NCBI GenBank assembly: GCA_050084515.1
Contig: CM114272.1
Span: 30,566,001-30,630,000, forward strand
DNA: 64,000 nucleotides
Source: Blasia pusilla
Taxonomy: Eukaryota > Marchantiophyta > Marchantiopsida > Blasiales
Reading direction: 5' to 3'
The position numbers and the translations under genes were made by a program. Positions within the stretch are counted from its first letter, which is position 1, and the number at the start of each line of letters is the position of its first letter. Below, in pieces: positions 13,673 through 24,260 of this stretch. A model generated the notes under the pieces. It did no database searches and was not told where the DNA came from. It was given only the letters and a program-made list of their open reading frames with translations.

Positions 13673-15180
13673 GCCTAAATAGGCTCACGCATGCCATCGT
13701 GGAACCGACTCCTCATCACTCTCTCCATGCCATCGAGCTCCGTCGCATCTCGGCCGCTCGGGCATGGTTACGACTCAACCCATCCGCATCCTGTTGAGCG
13801 TCCCAAGTCTATGTACCACCTGAAAATCATACTCCCGCAACAACAGAGCCCATATCGCAAGCTTCCTGTAAGCTTGTCGGACTCCATCAACCACTTCCGG
13901 TGGTTGATGATCGATGATGATGGTAAAGGGGTTGCCGAATAAGTAACACCTGAAATGCGCGACGCCACCCACACCGAGCCAAGCACTCACCCTCATACGA
14001 GCCAGATTACCGCCTGCTGCGGCGTTGTGCGGCGGCTAGCGTAAGCCACCACGAACTCTCTACCCTCATCATCATCTTTGGTGAGCACCGCTCCAAGCCC
14101 CAACATGTTCCAATCAGTATGCAATCGAAAGGGCGCCCCGATCGGTCTCCTCAAGATGGGTGCGGGCGTCAACTCATCCCTGAGCAATCTGAAATGCTCG
14201 CTCCTGCTCATCCCCCCATGCCACTCGTGATCCACCTTGGTCAAAGGTCAAGGTGCGACCATAATCGAATCAATCCCTTGACATATCGCCGATAGAAGTT
14301 CGTCAATCCCATGAATGCGCAACACGGCTCACATTTGTAGGGCGTGGAATGCGTGAGATAGCCTCTACCTTCGTCTGCTGAACACCAAGGCCCCTGGTAT
14401 ATCGTATGACCCAAGTACTCAATCTGGTCGAGAAGAACTTGCACTTGCCTGGATGTAGCTTCCCATGTAATTGCAATCGCCGAAACACCTCCTCTAGATG
14501 TTGCTCATGCTCCTCAACCGTGGCGCTAAAGACTACGATGTCATCAATATAACACCTAGCAAAATCCGAGACCAAAGATCCTATCCATGACCCTCAAAAC
14601 TCAGCCGGGCGTTCTTTAACCCAAATGGTAAGAACCGCCACCGTACAAACAATCCTTCCCGTGAGGATCGATGCCCCAAAATGCCGTCTTACGCTTGTCC
14701 TCCAATCGATAGGCGGTGATGGTATCCGCCTCGCAAATCAATGAATCAAGACCTTTGCGTGACCAATCGCATCAAAGATCTCCTCACGGGTGGGCATGGC
14801 ATACCTATCGGACTTCGTCGCCGATTGATAGGTCGGTAATCCCCACACATCCGCCTATCCGTCCGTTGCCATGCACATCCTTCTTGGCGGGCATGATAGT
14901 GGCGGTGCATACTCCCCATGCAACATCTCCACTAGTCTGCTCCGACCAAGTCCTCGCTCCTACTCAATCGAGCCCTCTCCATATGATCAGACTGTAGGGT
15001 CGTTGAAAGATCGGCATATCACTCGACAACTCAATGCGGATCCCCGGTCCCTTCAGCGTACCCAAATCCTCCATGCTAAACGCAAAGCAGCTCCTATAAC
15101 TCCTGAGGAACTGATGTATTCGGCGACGGTGTCCTTCTGTCAACTTAGGGCCCATATCTGGCTCCCAAGTCTCCATCGTG
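13673..15180 (-). pseudogene. Element A reverse transcriptase and RNase H
   Basis: The RT starts with LGTLKGPGIRIELSSDMPIF near 15060. It contains YIDDIVVFSATVEEH (catalytic YIDD) near 14540, followed by GKCKFF and a connection region with CAFMGLTNFYRRYVKG. RNase H follows with FRLHTDWNMLGLGAVL and EFVVAYASRR, where the Asp after HT is a metal ligand. This order is standard for Ty3/gypsy pol. At least five frame changes or stops interrupt the reading, so no functional enzyme can be made from this copy. Confidence 0.85.
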
Positions 15181-15503
15181 ACTACGGTATGACTCTCCGG
15201 CGCAGGTATCCATGGTTGCTATGGTGCAACCCCGTCTCGAACAACAACACTCGGCCGCTCTCCTGCAGCCAACCCTAAACTCAGATCTCCTCCACGTGCA
15301 GTGCCCAAAACCACGCTCGATGTTGTGGCTATCATCTCCTTGCGTACCTTCAAAACATCTCAAGAAGTCCAAGGGTGTCTCTCCCTATCTCCCCTAGTGC
15401 GTAGATCTCCTCAGGTCTCATCCCCAGCCACTGCCTCCACCGTCTCGGTAGGCATGGGGCTCACCAACGCAACCGCTGTGATCTATCGCGATCTCATACG
15501 ACG

Positions 15504-16600
15504 CTACTCAGCCACTCCCAAGATGAGGATCCATGTCAAGCAGTTCAGGTCCATCGCCGGACCCAAGACATGGCATCGTGATGCCTCTGACACTGATGGT
15601 ACTGCCGTCACTCCTGTGGGAAATCCCATCGCTTGCTCTCTCTCGTCGGCGTTGGGCTCCACCAACAGCTGAACCTGGTCATCCCAAACCAAGCCAAGAC
15701 TGGCCTCCTTGTATGCATAGGAAGCGAGAAAACTCACAAACGTGGGCAAGGCTACCGGCGGCCTGCCTACCCTGTTGACCACAGTCAGCAATGGTCGATC
15801 ATCGTGCCTCACTTTGCGCGTGATCGGCGACCGGATCGAAATGGAATCCACTAACAAAGGGAGGGCGCTCCACTCTGCATACGCCCTCCATAACACCGCA
15901 TGGGGCACCAAGTTGGTCCACCATAGACGCGGGCGATGGGCTCTAGAACCTACACTCGCCGCATCCAAGAACATCTGTTGAGCGATCCAGGCACGCACTG
16001 ATGAGCACTCGTCACGACCCGTGACTGAGTCTCTAAGAACGGCACATTCTCGAGATGTAGGCCGAGAACGAGACTGTGCTCTGCAAATCGCCCGTAAGAC
16101 CCTCAACATCTCCCAAAACAACCTGGACCGAGTGTCGCCAACCCGCCTCGTCGTCCAAAGACTCGATTGGCCCCGACATGGCCAACCGGCAATGACCAAA
16201 TCAATGGTCCCTACACGCTCTAAGTCGTGCGCCCCAACAACAAAATATCCTCGGTAGGGAACTCTAGTACCCAGATCGCGGACGAGACAATAAGTCAAGA
16301 AAACGTGGCGTAATTGCGCCACATGTCGTAGTGAGACGCGCTTGCAACAAGATCACTCTCCACATACAGTCTTGCTATACTCGCACTCCTGCCTGCAAAA
16401 CAACAGCTAACCCGGTGCTAATCCCTCCAAAGAGATCTAACACTCGAATACCCTCCTCCGGGGTACACCACACAATGGGTGTGGTATCCAAGGGTGTCAT
16501 CGTAGCACTCCTCGCTACCTCGGGTTCCTCGGACCCGCCACGCTCGGTGCAAACGCCTCGCTCCCACGCGATGCACGTGCGTGCTCATCATCGCCAAATC
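15504..16600 (-). pseudogene. Element A C5-cytosine DNA methyltransferase domain
   Basis: The family transfers a methyl group from SAM to cytosine C5. Motif I is readable just upstream in another frame near 16430 (DLFGGIS.GL in A and B). Motif IV with the catalytic Cys is AGWPCRGQS near 16180; the usual Gln after Cys is Arg here, whereas B keeps WPCQG. The ENVP motif VI is present near 16050 but shifted by one base. Motif VIII is HRPRLWWTN near 15930. Motifs IX-X read NADEREQAMGFP and SEASRCHVLGPAMDLN near 15600. The domain lies between protease and RT, so it belonged to the polyprotein and is not a host gene. Frameshifts make this copy inactive. The C-terminal RxxLG-like block resembles DNMT3/DRM-type enzymes, but I cannot place it phylogenetically. 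Confidence 0.85.
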
Positions 16601-16836
16601 GTTGAAGCTCCTCGGTCGAGCCCCACAACGGCACCTCTCCTCCACGGAATGATGCAGCTACCATAACACTCCTATCCATAGAAATGTCAAGAACGGGAGT
16701 ATCCTCTACATGGACATGTCCCTCAATCAAATCACTAGGCCAAGTGATGGCACTGCTAAATGCTGCTAAGGTCGCCATCTCTCCTGGCCGTTGCTTGATC
16801 ATCACACACGAATCGAACGGGTAATAGCGGCGCCCA

Positions 16837-17877
16837 TCACCTGACGCCATCCTGGTGGGGGCGACTCCTCCTAGTAATCCAGGAGAACCCCATCGGGTAT
16901 AACACTGCTCCACCAACCAAGACGTCGTAGGACTCAGCATCAGTCACTATCGCCTTGGCGCGCACCACGGACTCATCTGTAGGATGTCCAGGGCAAATCC
17001 TCACCACAACCTCCTGTCGGGTGATATACTGTGTGGTACTCGCTCCACCCAAGGATGTCTGTATCCAAAATGGACAACACTCCACATCGGCTCTCGTCAA
17101 GCCCAATCCTCTGAATGACGCTTTCCCCAACATCAAGGGTTGCGCTCCTGAATCCAACAAGACGCGCTGCGGACTAAAAGCTCTACCTCCAAGACTCACA
17201 AACTGGAAGACCTCTCCTCGGTTATCCAGCAACACAACACCATGAGAAGCCATGGCACGCTCTATCGCGGGTCTAGCGGGCATCTCCGCCATCCTAGCAG
17301 CCGCAGCCTGCCATGAATCTGACGTGGACGGCGTGAGCATCCGCTCCAAGGGCAGGTCCATCACCTCCTCTGCAATCACCTCTAAACGTGATGCAGGAAC
17401 TCCAACTCCGCGCTCACATAGTGAAGCGGCCAGCCGAAAAGCCTCGGCGGGCGTACCCCCCAACGTCACAACATCGGAAGCAGAAAATAAAGGAGTGCGG
17501 TACACAACGGTGGCCGCCCCCAACAATGTGCTCGACACATGCCCCTGCTGAGCATCAACAATAGGAGTCGTCGCACTCGCTTCTCCCATCACCCTCCGTG
17601 CCTGCACACCAACAACATTACCAACTCTCCAGGAACTTTGATGAGGACCCATCGATGGGGTCCTCATCGCTTCGGACATCGTGAAAGATTGAGGAAGCCT
17701 AGTCTGTCTTCTGGCTTCCCCTCGCTGTGGATCCAACTCTGCGGCTGCTCCACGCCTCACAACTGCGGTGGCCTCCATCTGGGCAACCCCGCACATCCAT
17801 CTAGGATCCTCCGGATCTCTCGCTGCTCCATATGATGTCGATGCCACAGATCCGGCATCGGGTAACCTCAATGCCAT
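16837..17877 (-). pseudogene. Element A aspartic protease region
   Basis: A 346-codon open frame covers the region between the gag zinc knuckle and the methyltransferase. Its C-terminal third is a retropepsin-like domain. The catalytic signature is LLDSGAQPLMLG at about 17130-17160 (DSG), and the flap-distal segment ESYDVLVGGAVLYPMGF lies near 16900. The N-terminal two thirds (Ala/Arg-rich, with PAEAFRLAASLCERGVG) show no domain I recognise. The protease would cut the Gag-Pol polyprotein. The frame itself is intact, but upstream and downstream parts are broken. Confidence 0.75.
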
Positions 17878-17891
17878 AGCGGCAATCGGTC

Positions 17892-18772
17892 TCAGAGGCT
17901 GCCAGTATCGGCGGCCATCCCAGCCTCACGTCCGGCGTCTCCCTGGGCGCGTCTAGGTGGTGGTACTCTACCTCCTCCACGGGTAGCTCCACCACCCTGT
18001 CGGGCAACTCCAGCTCCTCGTCCCCCAACGGGACCACATGGTGCACGATCTCTAGGCCCAATCGGACCGGCTACTCGCTTTGGTGCCCTCTCTGGCCCTC
18101 GGTCCGGACGTAACTCAGGATGTAAACTGAAACACCTGGCGCGTGTATGACCATACCTCTGACAATAGTCACACTGATAACCTCCTGGTGCAAAGACCAT
18201 CTCCTCCTCCATCTTTGAGGCACACGCCCATGACCCGACGAGTGCAATCGCGGCCGATGATGGCTCCACCACATGACCAACAAGTAATAGTAGGCGGCTG
18301 CTGCTGAGCCGCATATGAAGGCGCAAGTCTCTGTGGCACGGCCTCCCGGTATCCTCCCTAAGCTCGTGGTGCCACAGTTGACCAATCTCGGAGTCCACGT
18401 TGCTGCACAGGTGGTGCAGACAATCGTGATGCTCGCCAGAACCCCATGGTGGCTACGCTCTCCTCCGCCATGTTGCGCTCAATGATCTCGGCGGTCCTAA
18501 AAACATCTCTCAACGTAGGGGAGGTGTTCATAAAAGCACCCCTCCCGCACTTTTCGTGTCCGCGGTCCGGTCCAAAGATCGCGTACCATGATTGGATAGC
18601 TGAGCCTCTGTCACCCCCCGAGTGACGTTGATCAACCGGCGCAGCGAGTGTAAGCGTCATGCAAACTCTCACCCGGGCGCCTCTGGAAGTCGTGGATGCT
18701 CCGCAACTTCTCCGTCCGTACCCCCTGGTAGCTCGCCCTCAACTCAGCAAAGAACTCAACCACAGGGTTGAA
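17892..18772 (-). pseudogene. Element A gag, C-terminal half with zinc knuckle
   Basis: The nucleocapsid zinc knuckle CDYCQRYGHTRARC (CX2CX4HX4C) lies near 18160. It is followed by an Arg/Gly/Pro-rich basic tail of the kind that binds RNA. Upstream are capsid remnants with VVEFFAELRASYQGVRTEKL and TLAAPV near 18650-18770. The reading frame changes at least twice. The 5' half of the same gene lies at 23715-24260, beyond the copia insertion that split it. Confidence 0.75.
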
Positions 18773-18777
18773 CCTGG
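18773..18777. repeat. Target site duplication of the copia element, left copy (CCTGG)
   Basis: CCTGG abuts the TG start of the 5' LTR. The identical five bases follow the CA end of the 3' LTR at 23710-23714. Removing the element and one copy restores the gag sequence of element A. Confidence 0.9.
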
Positions 18778-19136
18778 TGTTAGATAAATACATTTTAGAT
18801 AAAGGTGTTCGACTTAAAATATGTTAAAGGAACTACCTAAATGCTGCTACTCTTAGTAGTCCGACATCTAACCTAAGACACTTGACCACTTGGCTAAAAG
18901 GGCCACTTGGCCACTTGGTCAGCTGGCTACTTGGCCACTTGGACATTTGGCTACTTGGCCACTTGGCCACTTGGTCACTTTGCCACTCAGACTATCTTGT
19001 CTCTAGCCAATATCCGGATTAGTATATAGTCTGGGGCTTGAATAAACATCATACTTGAAGTTCTCCATAAAGTTTAGGCGCAGCTTTACCATTGTATCAT
19101 TACCATTGTGTATACATCTCTCATATATTTCTAACC
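18778..19136 (+). repeat. 5' LTR of the inserted copia element
   Basis: It starts TGTTAGATAAATAC and ends TTTCTAACC. The centre carries a short tandem run based on GCCACTTGG and TGGCTACTTGG (about 18890-18990). Near-identical to 23344-23709. Confidence 0.93.
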
Positions 19137-19147
19137 GGTTATGGGCC
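19137..19147 (+). promoter_or_regulatory. Primer-binding site complementary to the initiator tRNA-Met anticodon arm
   Basis: GGTTATGGGCC follows the LTR without a gap. Its complement GGCCCATAACC is the anticodon stem-loop (anticodon CAU) of eukaryotic initiator tRNA-Met, not the tRNA 3' end. Drosophila copia is known to prime from such an internal site, using a half-tRNA. The likely gag start codon (ATG at 19141) lies inside this site. Confidence 0.75.
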
Positions 19148-20100
19148 TGAATGGGAATCACGATGGTTTCCATGTTGGACTCTTTGATGGTTCTAATTGG
19201 AAAGAGTGGAAGAATCGTGTTTACAATCTTCTTGTTTACAGAGATTTATGGGACGCAGATTGTTAAAAGAGTATATAATACATCCGTGTCGATCGTCACC
19301 TATCTCTCCTTCAAACTGAGATCTGACACCTCAAGTATATGTTCGTCAACGTATACTTCAAACCCGGACTATTCAAAGAGAATGAAAAGTTAGAAAGTCG
19401 CTCGCTCTCCGATTTGTTTACATTTGACAGAGAACCTCTGGCTCTAAATGAAACATCTTCATACACACTCAAGAAGTATGGGCTGCCTATGTCGCAAATT
19501 ATGATACTGACGGTTCATTCTCTACTAGACTTACAAGCATCCATGTACAAACTCACTCATTGTTGAATCTTGCGATCATCTCGAGATTTTCTGTCACAAC
19601 TCAAGATTATTGCAAATAATCTTGCATCCGCAAGATCTCTGTTTGATACATCTCTATTCACTTTTGCTATTAGCGACTTCTGCTGAATACAAATCTCTCA
19701 TTCACGTATTGATGCGAAAGATAAACCTTCTTTTGACGATCTTCAAACCGAGTCTTGTATGATTACGAACTAGATAAACCTTCCAATTTTGAAAGTATTA
19801 TAGTTTCCAATTCTATTGATAATTCTACCAGAAACGTTCATTTCAGGTCTATATCTACTCAAGATCAAAGAAACATTCCTCGGAGGAATGGAAAACAACC
19901 TTCTTGTTACATTTGTAACGAAAAGATCACATCTCAACAAATGTCCTAACAGAAAATTTCTCAAGAAATTCCGTGAGTCTTGCAAAACTCAACCAGAAGA
20001 TACCTCATCTTTACTACTCAATACTTCACCTATCACTCAAGCATTAACATGCTCCACATCTGAGGAACTACAACCGATGAACCACTCTATCTGTTCATGA
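19141..20100 (+). pseudogene. Inserted copia element gag
   Basis: From ATG 19141 the frame reads GLFDGSNWKEWKNRVYNLL, the usual copia gag opening (FDG.NW..W), and stops at 19264-19266. Pieces continue in other frames. The zinc knuckle CYICNEKDHISTKCPN at about 19905-19950 can be read only across a frameshift. I chose this start because it begins right after the LTR and matches the family. No intact protein is encoded. Confidence 0.75.
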
Positions 20101-23100
20101 TACAAAGATCTTCTACATCTACTTTTCCAGATCTTTCCAAACTTTGGATCCTTGATTCTCGTTCAAATTCCCATGTTTGTTTGTCAAAGAGAATCTGTTC
20201 TCTAATTTCCTTCCTATTTCTCCAATTCTCATTTCTGGAATAGGCAATGGAAAAATATATGCTACAACTCATGGGAATGTTCAATTAAAGCTTTTGTCAA
20301 AGGCTCTTTCAATTACATACTCTTTCCAATGTTCTGTCATTCCTACAAGACAAAGACAATATTGTTTCTGTGAAGAAACTTGCTGAAAACTCTATAGATA
20401 CCTTTTTCTATTCTCACAATATGTCTTTTGAACTCATCAAGCAAGGTCATTGTTTAGGTATAGGCTTTGCCAGGCATGGCATGTATCTAATTGAATGTCA
20501 ATCTTGTACTCCATCGACAATTTTGATAGCCGAAGTTCATCCAATCTCGCACAATCGTATGGGACATCTCAACAATCGGCATTTATTGCAACTACATCAA
20601 AAGAAAATGGTTCAAGGTCTAGATCATATCGATGATCTCAATTTCTGCAAGTTGTTGTGCTAAAGGCAAGCTCATCAAGCAACATATCACAGGAGATGGA
20701 CAAGATCTTCCCTGTTCAAAAGGCTCTAGATCTGATTCACATGATCCGGCAAGACCAATGAAGACACCCCAGTATTGGAAACGCCTACTATTTCTGTACT
20801 TTTCTTGACCAATATACAAAGAAATCCTTTGTCTATATTCTTCACAAGAAGTCGATGTCTTTTCTACATTCCAAAAGTTCAAAATCATGGTTGAGAAGAA
20901 ACGGCCTCCAGTTCGTGTTCTCGGAAACAGATGGAGGTGGTGAATACATAGACTCTTCTTTCCAAGTCTTTCTTCGGACTTTTGGTATTCTTCATCAACG
21001 CACAGAAGAGATTCTCCTATCTGAAATGGATCTGCTGAAAGACTCAACCGCACACTACAGAAAAGGCAAGATGTATGCTCATTCACATGCGCCTTCCTAC
21101 ATCATTTTGGGGAGAAGCAATTGTTACAATAACTATCTTGAACTTGAGTCCGACTCAAACTCTTTCAACAACACCTTCTCAAGCTTGGAGTGGTCTCAAA
21201 CCTACTCTCACACATCTTGAGTGTTTGGATGTCAAGCATTTGCTCTCATTCCAGGTGAGAGAAGAAGAAAGATGGATTCTACGGGTGAAGAATGTATATT
21301 CCTTGGTTATCAGATTGGTTCTAGATGTTATAAACTTTTCAATCCCAATACAAAACGTGTTTTTCTCAAAAGAAAGATGTTGTCTTCAATGAAGATACTC
21401 CTTTCTCCTTCTCTCCTGTTTTTCACTCTACTTACTCTCCATTTTTTGATTATTTCCCGAGAAAACTCAACCGATAACTGTCCTAAAGCAAGAAGAAAAC
21501 TACAGATTCATACAAATAGTGAAATAGTGGGAGATACTTCAAGAGAAACAGTGTTGTTGCTTTAGAGAAATCCATGGGACATCTGCCCACGTCTTTTCAT
21601 CCTAGGCAATCATCACGAACATCCTACCATTACATATGTATGATGTTTGCTTGCTCAAACATTCTTCTCTCTTCTTGTATCCAATCTGATCCACTCACTA
21701 GAACAGAAGCCCTCTCTAGATCAGATTCTCATGAATGGCAAATCTGCTATGGAAGCTGAAATTGCCTCTCTTCATGAAAACAAAACCTGATTCTTGTGAC
21801 AAACCCTAAAAGCACAAGTCATCCACAATACTACCAATATAGTCTCTTGTAAATGGGTTTTTTAAGATCAAGCGGTCTTCTTCGAGAAGTATTCTCAAGT
21901 ACAAAGCCAGCCGGTAGCCAAAGGTTATTCACAAAAACAAGGAATTGATTACAAAGAAACATTTTCTCTGTCATAAATATCACTTCTCTCCGGATGTTTG
22001 CTTTCATTGCTTTGTTGTTCGCAATGCTTGAACTACATCAAATGGACGCAAGACCGCTTTTCTTCATGGTGATCTACAAGAAATCATACACATGCATCAA
22101 CCTCCCGGTTTTGAGGTAATCGATCAAGGTCCACAGGTATGTCTTTCAAGAAAGCTCTTTATGGCTTGAAGCAATCCTCCCAAGCTTGGTATCAAAAGAT
22201 GGATGGATATTTGACTTCTGCAGTTTTTCCGTATACTTATGATCCTTGTTTGTATCACAAACAATCTTCTCTGATCAATTACTCATAATTGTTGTATATG
22301 TAGATGATCTTGCTATTCTAGCGATAATCTCATTCACCTACAACAATTTAAAATTCATGTTCACCCATTTTTAAAATGGTTGACATGGGAGAGCTTCATC
22401 ACTTGTTAGGACTTGGTGGTAAGAGACAGGGGCACATCACAAGATTTCTTTCCACCAACAAAGGTATATCTGTGAAAAACTTGTAGAATTCGGTATGAAA
22501 GATTGTCATACGCTTTCTACCCCTTCGTGTCTGGGACAACATTGTCCAAGCCCACATCTGCTCCTACAAGTGATGATCTTGCTCATTTTCAGCAATATCC
22601 ATATGCTACGATAGTTGGAAGTCTTATGTATGCTTCAACCATGACTCGTCCCCGACATCTCTTTCAAATTATCGGCCGCTTATGTAAATACATGTCTAAC
22701 TATTCTATTGAGCATTGGCAAGTGCCATGCATGTTCTAAGGTATTTGAAGGAACTTGAATATGGGTATCACCTTTGATGGTTCCACCCATGATTTTACTC
22801 TTCAGGCCTATGCAGATGCCACTTTCGCTTCTTCTAAAGATGATAGAAAATCTATTTCAGGATTTGTTCTTATCATGGCAAGAGGTGCAAGACATTGGGC
22901 CTCAAGGAAGCGCATGCGATTCTTGCACGATCTACTACACAAGTCGAATGTATAGCCCTTAATGAGGCCACCAAAGAAATACTTTGGATTCGACATTTAC
23001 TTGCTGAGATTGGTTTTTTACAAACTCCAACAATTCTTTACGAAGAAAATCAAGTTTGCAATTCAATCAAAATAATTTTTGTTCCAATTCCAAAATCCGA

Positions 23101-23250
23101 CATTTGGAACTAAAATTCTTCTTCATATCGAACACATTCAACAACAAAATATTCGTCTACAAGAATGTAGATCCTCGCTTCAGTTGCTGATGTTTTGACT
23201 AAAAGTCTATCTAAAGACCAACATTATTTCTTACTCCAAATATTAGGATG
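20101..23250 (+). pseudogene. Inserted copia element pol (integrase, RT, RNase H)
   Basis: GAG-pre-integrase MGHLNNRHLLQLHQKK lies near 20560. Integrase core remnants with FSETDGGGEYIDSSFQ (second Asp block) lie near 20920. The integrase-RT boundary FGCQAFALIPGERR..., followed by FLGYQIGSRCYKLF, lies at 21222-21345. RT catalytic VVYVDDLAI lies near 22291-22317. RNase H has AYADATFASSKDDRKSISGF near 22808 and ALNEATKEILWIRHLLAEIGF near 22950. Every domain is separated from the next by stops or indels, so the copy could move only with proteins supplied by another element. Confidence 0.85.
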
Positions 23251-23343
23251 TAGGATATGCAACTGAGTGGGAGATACGACTCTTTTCGAGTAGATTGTTC
23301 AGCTGCATGTTTTTCCAGCTAGATTATCCTAGCTCAGTGGGAG

Positions 23344-23709
23344 TGTTAGATAAATACATTTTAGATAAAGGTGTTCGACTTAAAATGTGTAAAGGAACTA
23401 CCTAAATATTGCTACTCTTAGCAGTCTGACATCTAACCTAAGACACTTGACCACTTGGCTAAAAGGGCCACTTGGCCACTTGGTCAGCTGGCTACTTGGC
23501 CACTTGGACATTTGGCTACTTGGCCACTTGGCCACTTGGTCACTTTGCCACTTTGCCACTCAGACTATCTTGTCTCTAGCTAATATCCAGATTAGTATAT
23601 AGTCTGGGGCTTGAATAAATATCATACTTGAAGTTCTCCATAAAGTTTAGGCGCAGCTTTACCATTGTATCATTACCATTGTGTATACATCTCTCATATA
23701 TTTCTAACA
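23344..23709 (+). repeat. 3' LTR of the inserted copia element
   Basis: It starts TGTTAGATAAATAC after the purine-rich AGTGGGAG at 23336-23343 (polypurine tract) and ends CTAACA. It contains one extra CACTTTGC unit relative to the 5' LTR. Confidence 0.93.
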
Positions 23710-23714
23710 CCTGG

Positions 23715-24260
23715 GACGAACCCGACTAGACGGTGCAACTGCTCCCGTGCAAGTGACTCCTCCTAAGACGTTACTAGTGGAAGAGGCAGTAGCCTCTCCT
23801 CACTCCTCCTCCTCATCTGGGAACGGCTCCGTCCATGACACATAATGTGGGTTATAGTAGAGCCTCCACGCCTCGATCTCACATGCATATCTCTGAGAGA
23901 ACTCATGGTAATCGTCCATCTGCGCCCCCTCTAAATGCTGGAACATACCGTTCCATGCTGTAAATGGGTTGAACTCTCTAGAGTTCCTGGCCCGCTCGGA
24001 GTCCACCAACTCCAAAACTTTGCTATAAAATCGTGCAACTCAATCGTGCCTCATCGCACTCGAAAACCTCGCGTCCTCTACCTCGGTCGTCCATCTCGTA
24101 CGCCTAACTGGTAGGACCACTCACAACGTGTGGCGATGTGCTCACAAACTCCTCTACTCCCTCCCCCTCGTTTGACGATGACACAGAAGGAGGTCGAGGT
24201 GGTCCCTCACGTGGAGACCCTCGGAACCTCGCGCCACTCCGCGTAAAACCTCTAGAGCCA
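23715..24260 (-). pseudogene. Element A gag, N-terminal half
   Basis: A 71-codon frame (23800-24015) contains FNPFTAWNGMFQHLEGAQ and MDDYHEFSQRYACEIEAW, matching the gag of element B (FTPFLVWKGLFQHLEG and MDDYHEFRKDHVVEIEAW at about 53150-53270). The region up to about 24260 carries the weakly conserved gag start. It was separated from its C-terminal half by the copia insertion. Confidence 0.75.

Larger units (their letters stand above)
18778..23709 (+). mobile_element. Ty1/copia retrotransposon inserted in gag of element A
   Basis: The element is 4.93 kb with LTRs of 359 and 366 bases, TG...CA ends (the 5' copy's last base is C, not A), and a 5-bp duplication CCTGG. The LTRs differ by about nine substitutions, eight of them transitions, plus an 8-base repeat-unit gain and a 1-base deletion, so the insertion is recent. 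Internal order is gag, integrase, RT, RNase H, as in Ty1/copia. The primer-binding site GGTTATGGGCC matches the anticodon arm of initiator tRNA-Met. The coding region contains many frameshifts and stops, more than the LTR age would suggest. Confidence 0.92.

Noticed and set aside
15504-16322. Methyltransferase as a host gene
   Set aside because: Its position between protease and RT, the same placement in copy B, and the enclosing target duplications show it belongs to the retrotransposon.
18890-18990. CRISPR-like array of CACTTGGCC repeats
   Set aside because: The repeats are short, imperfect, without spacers, and lie inside an LTR that is present twice.
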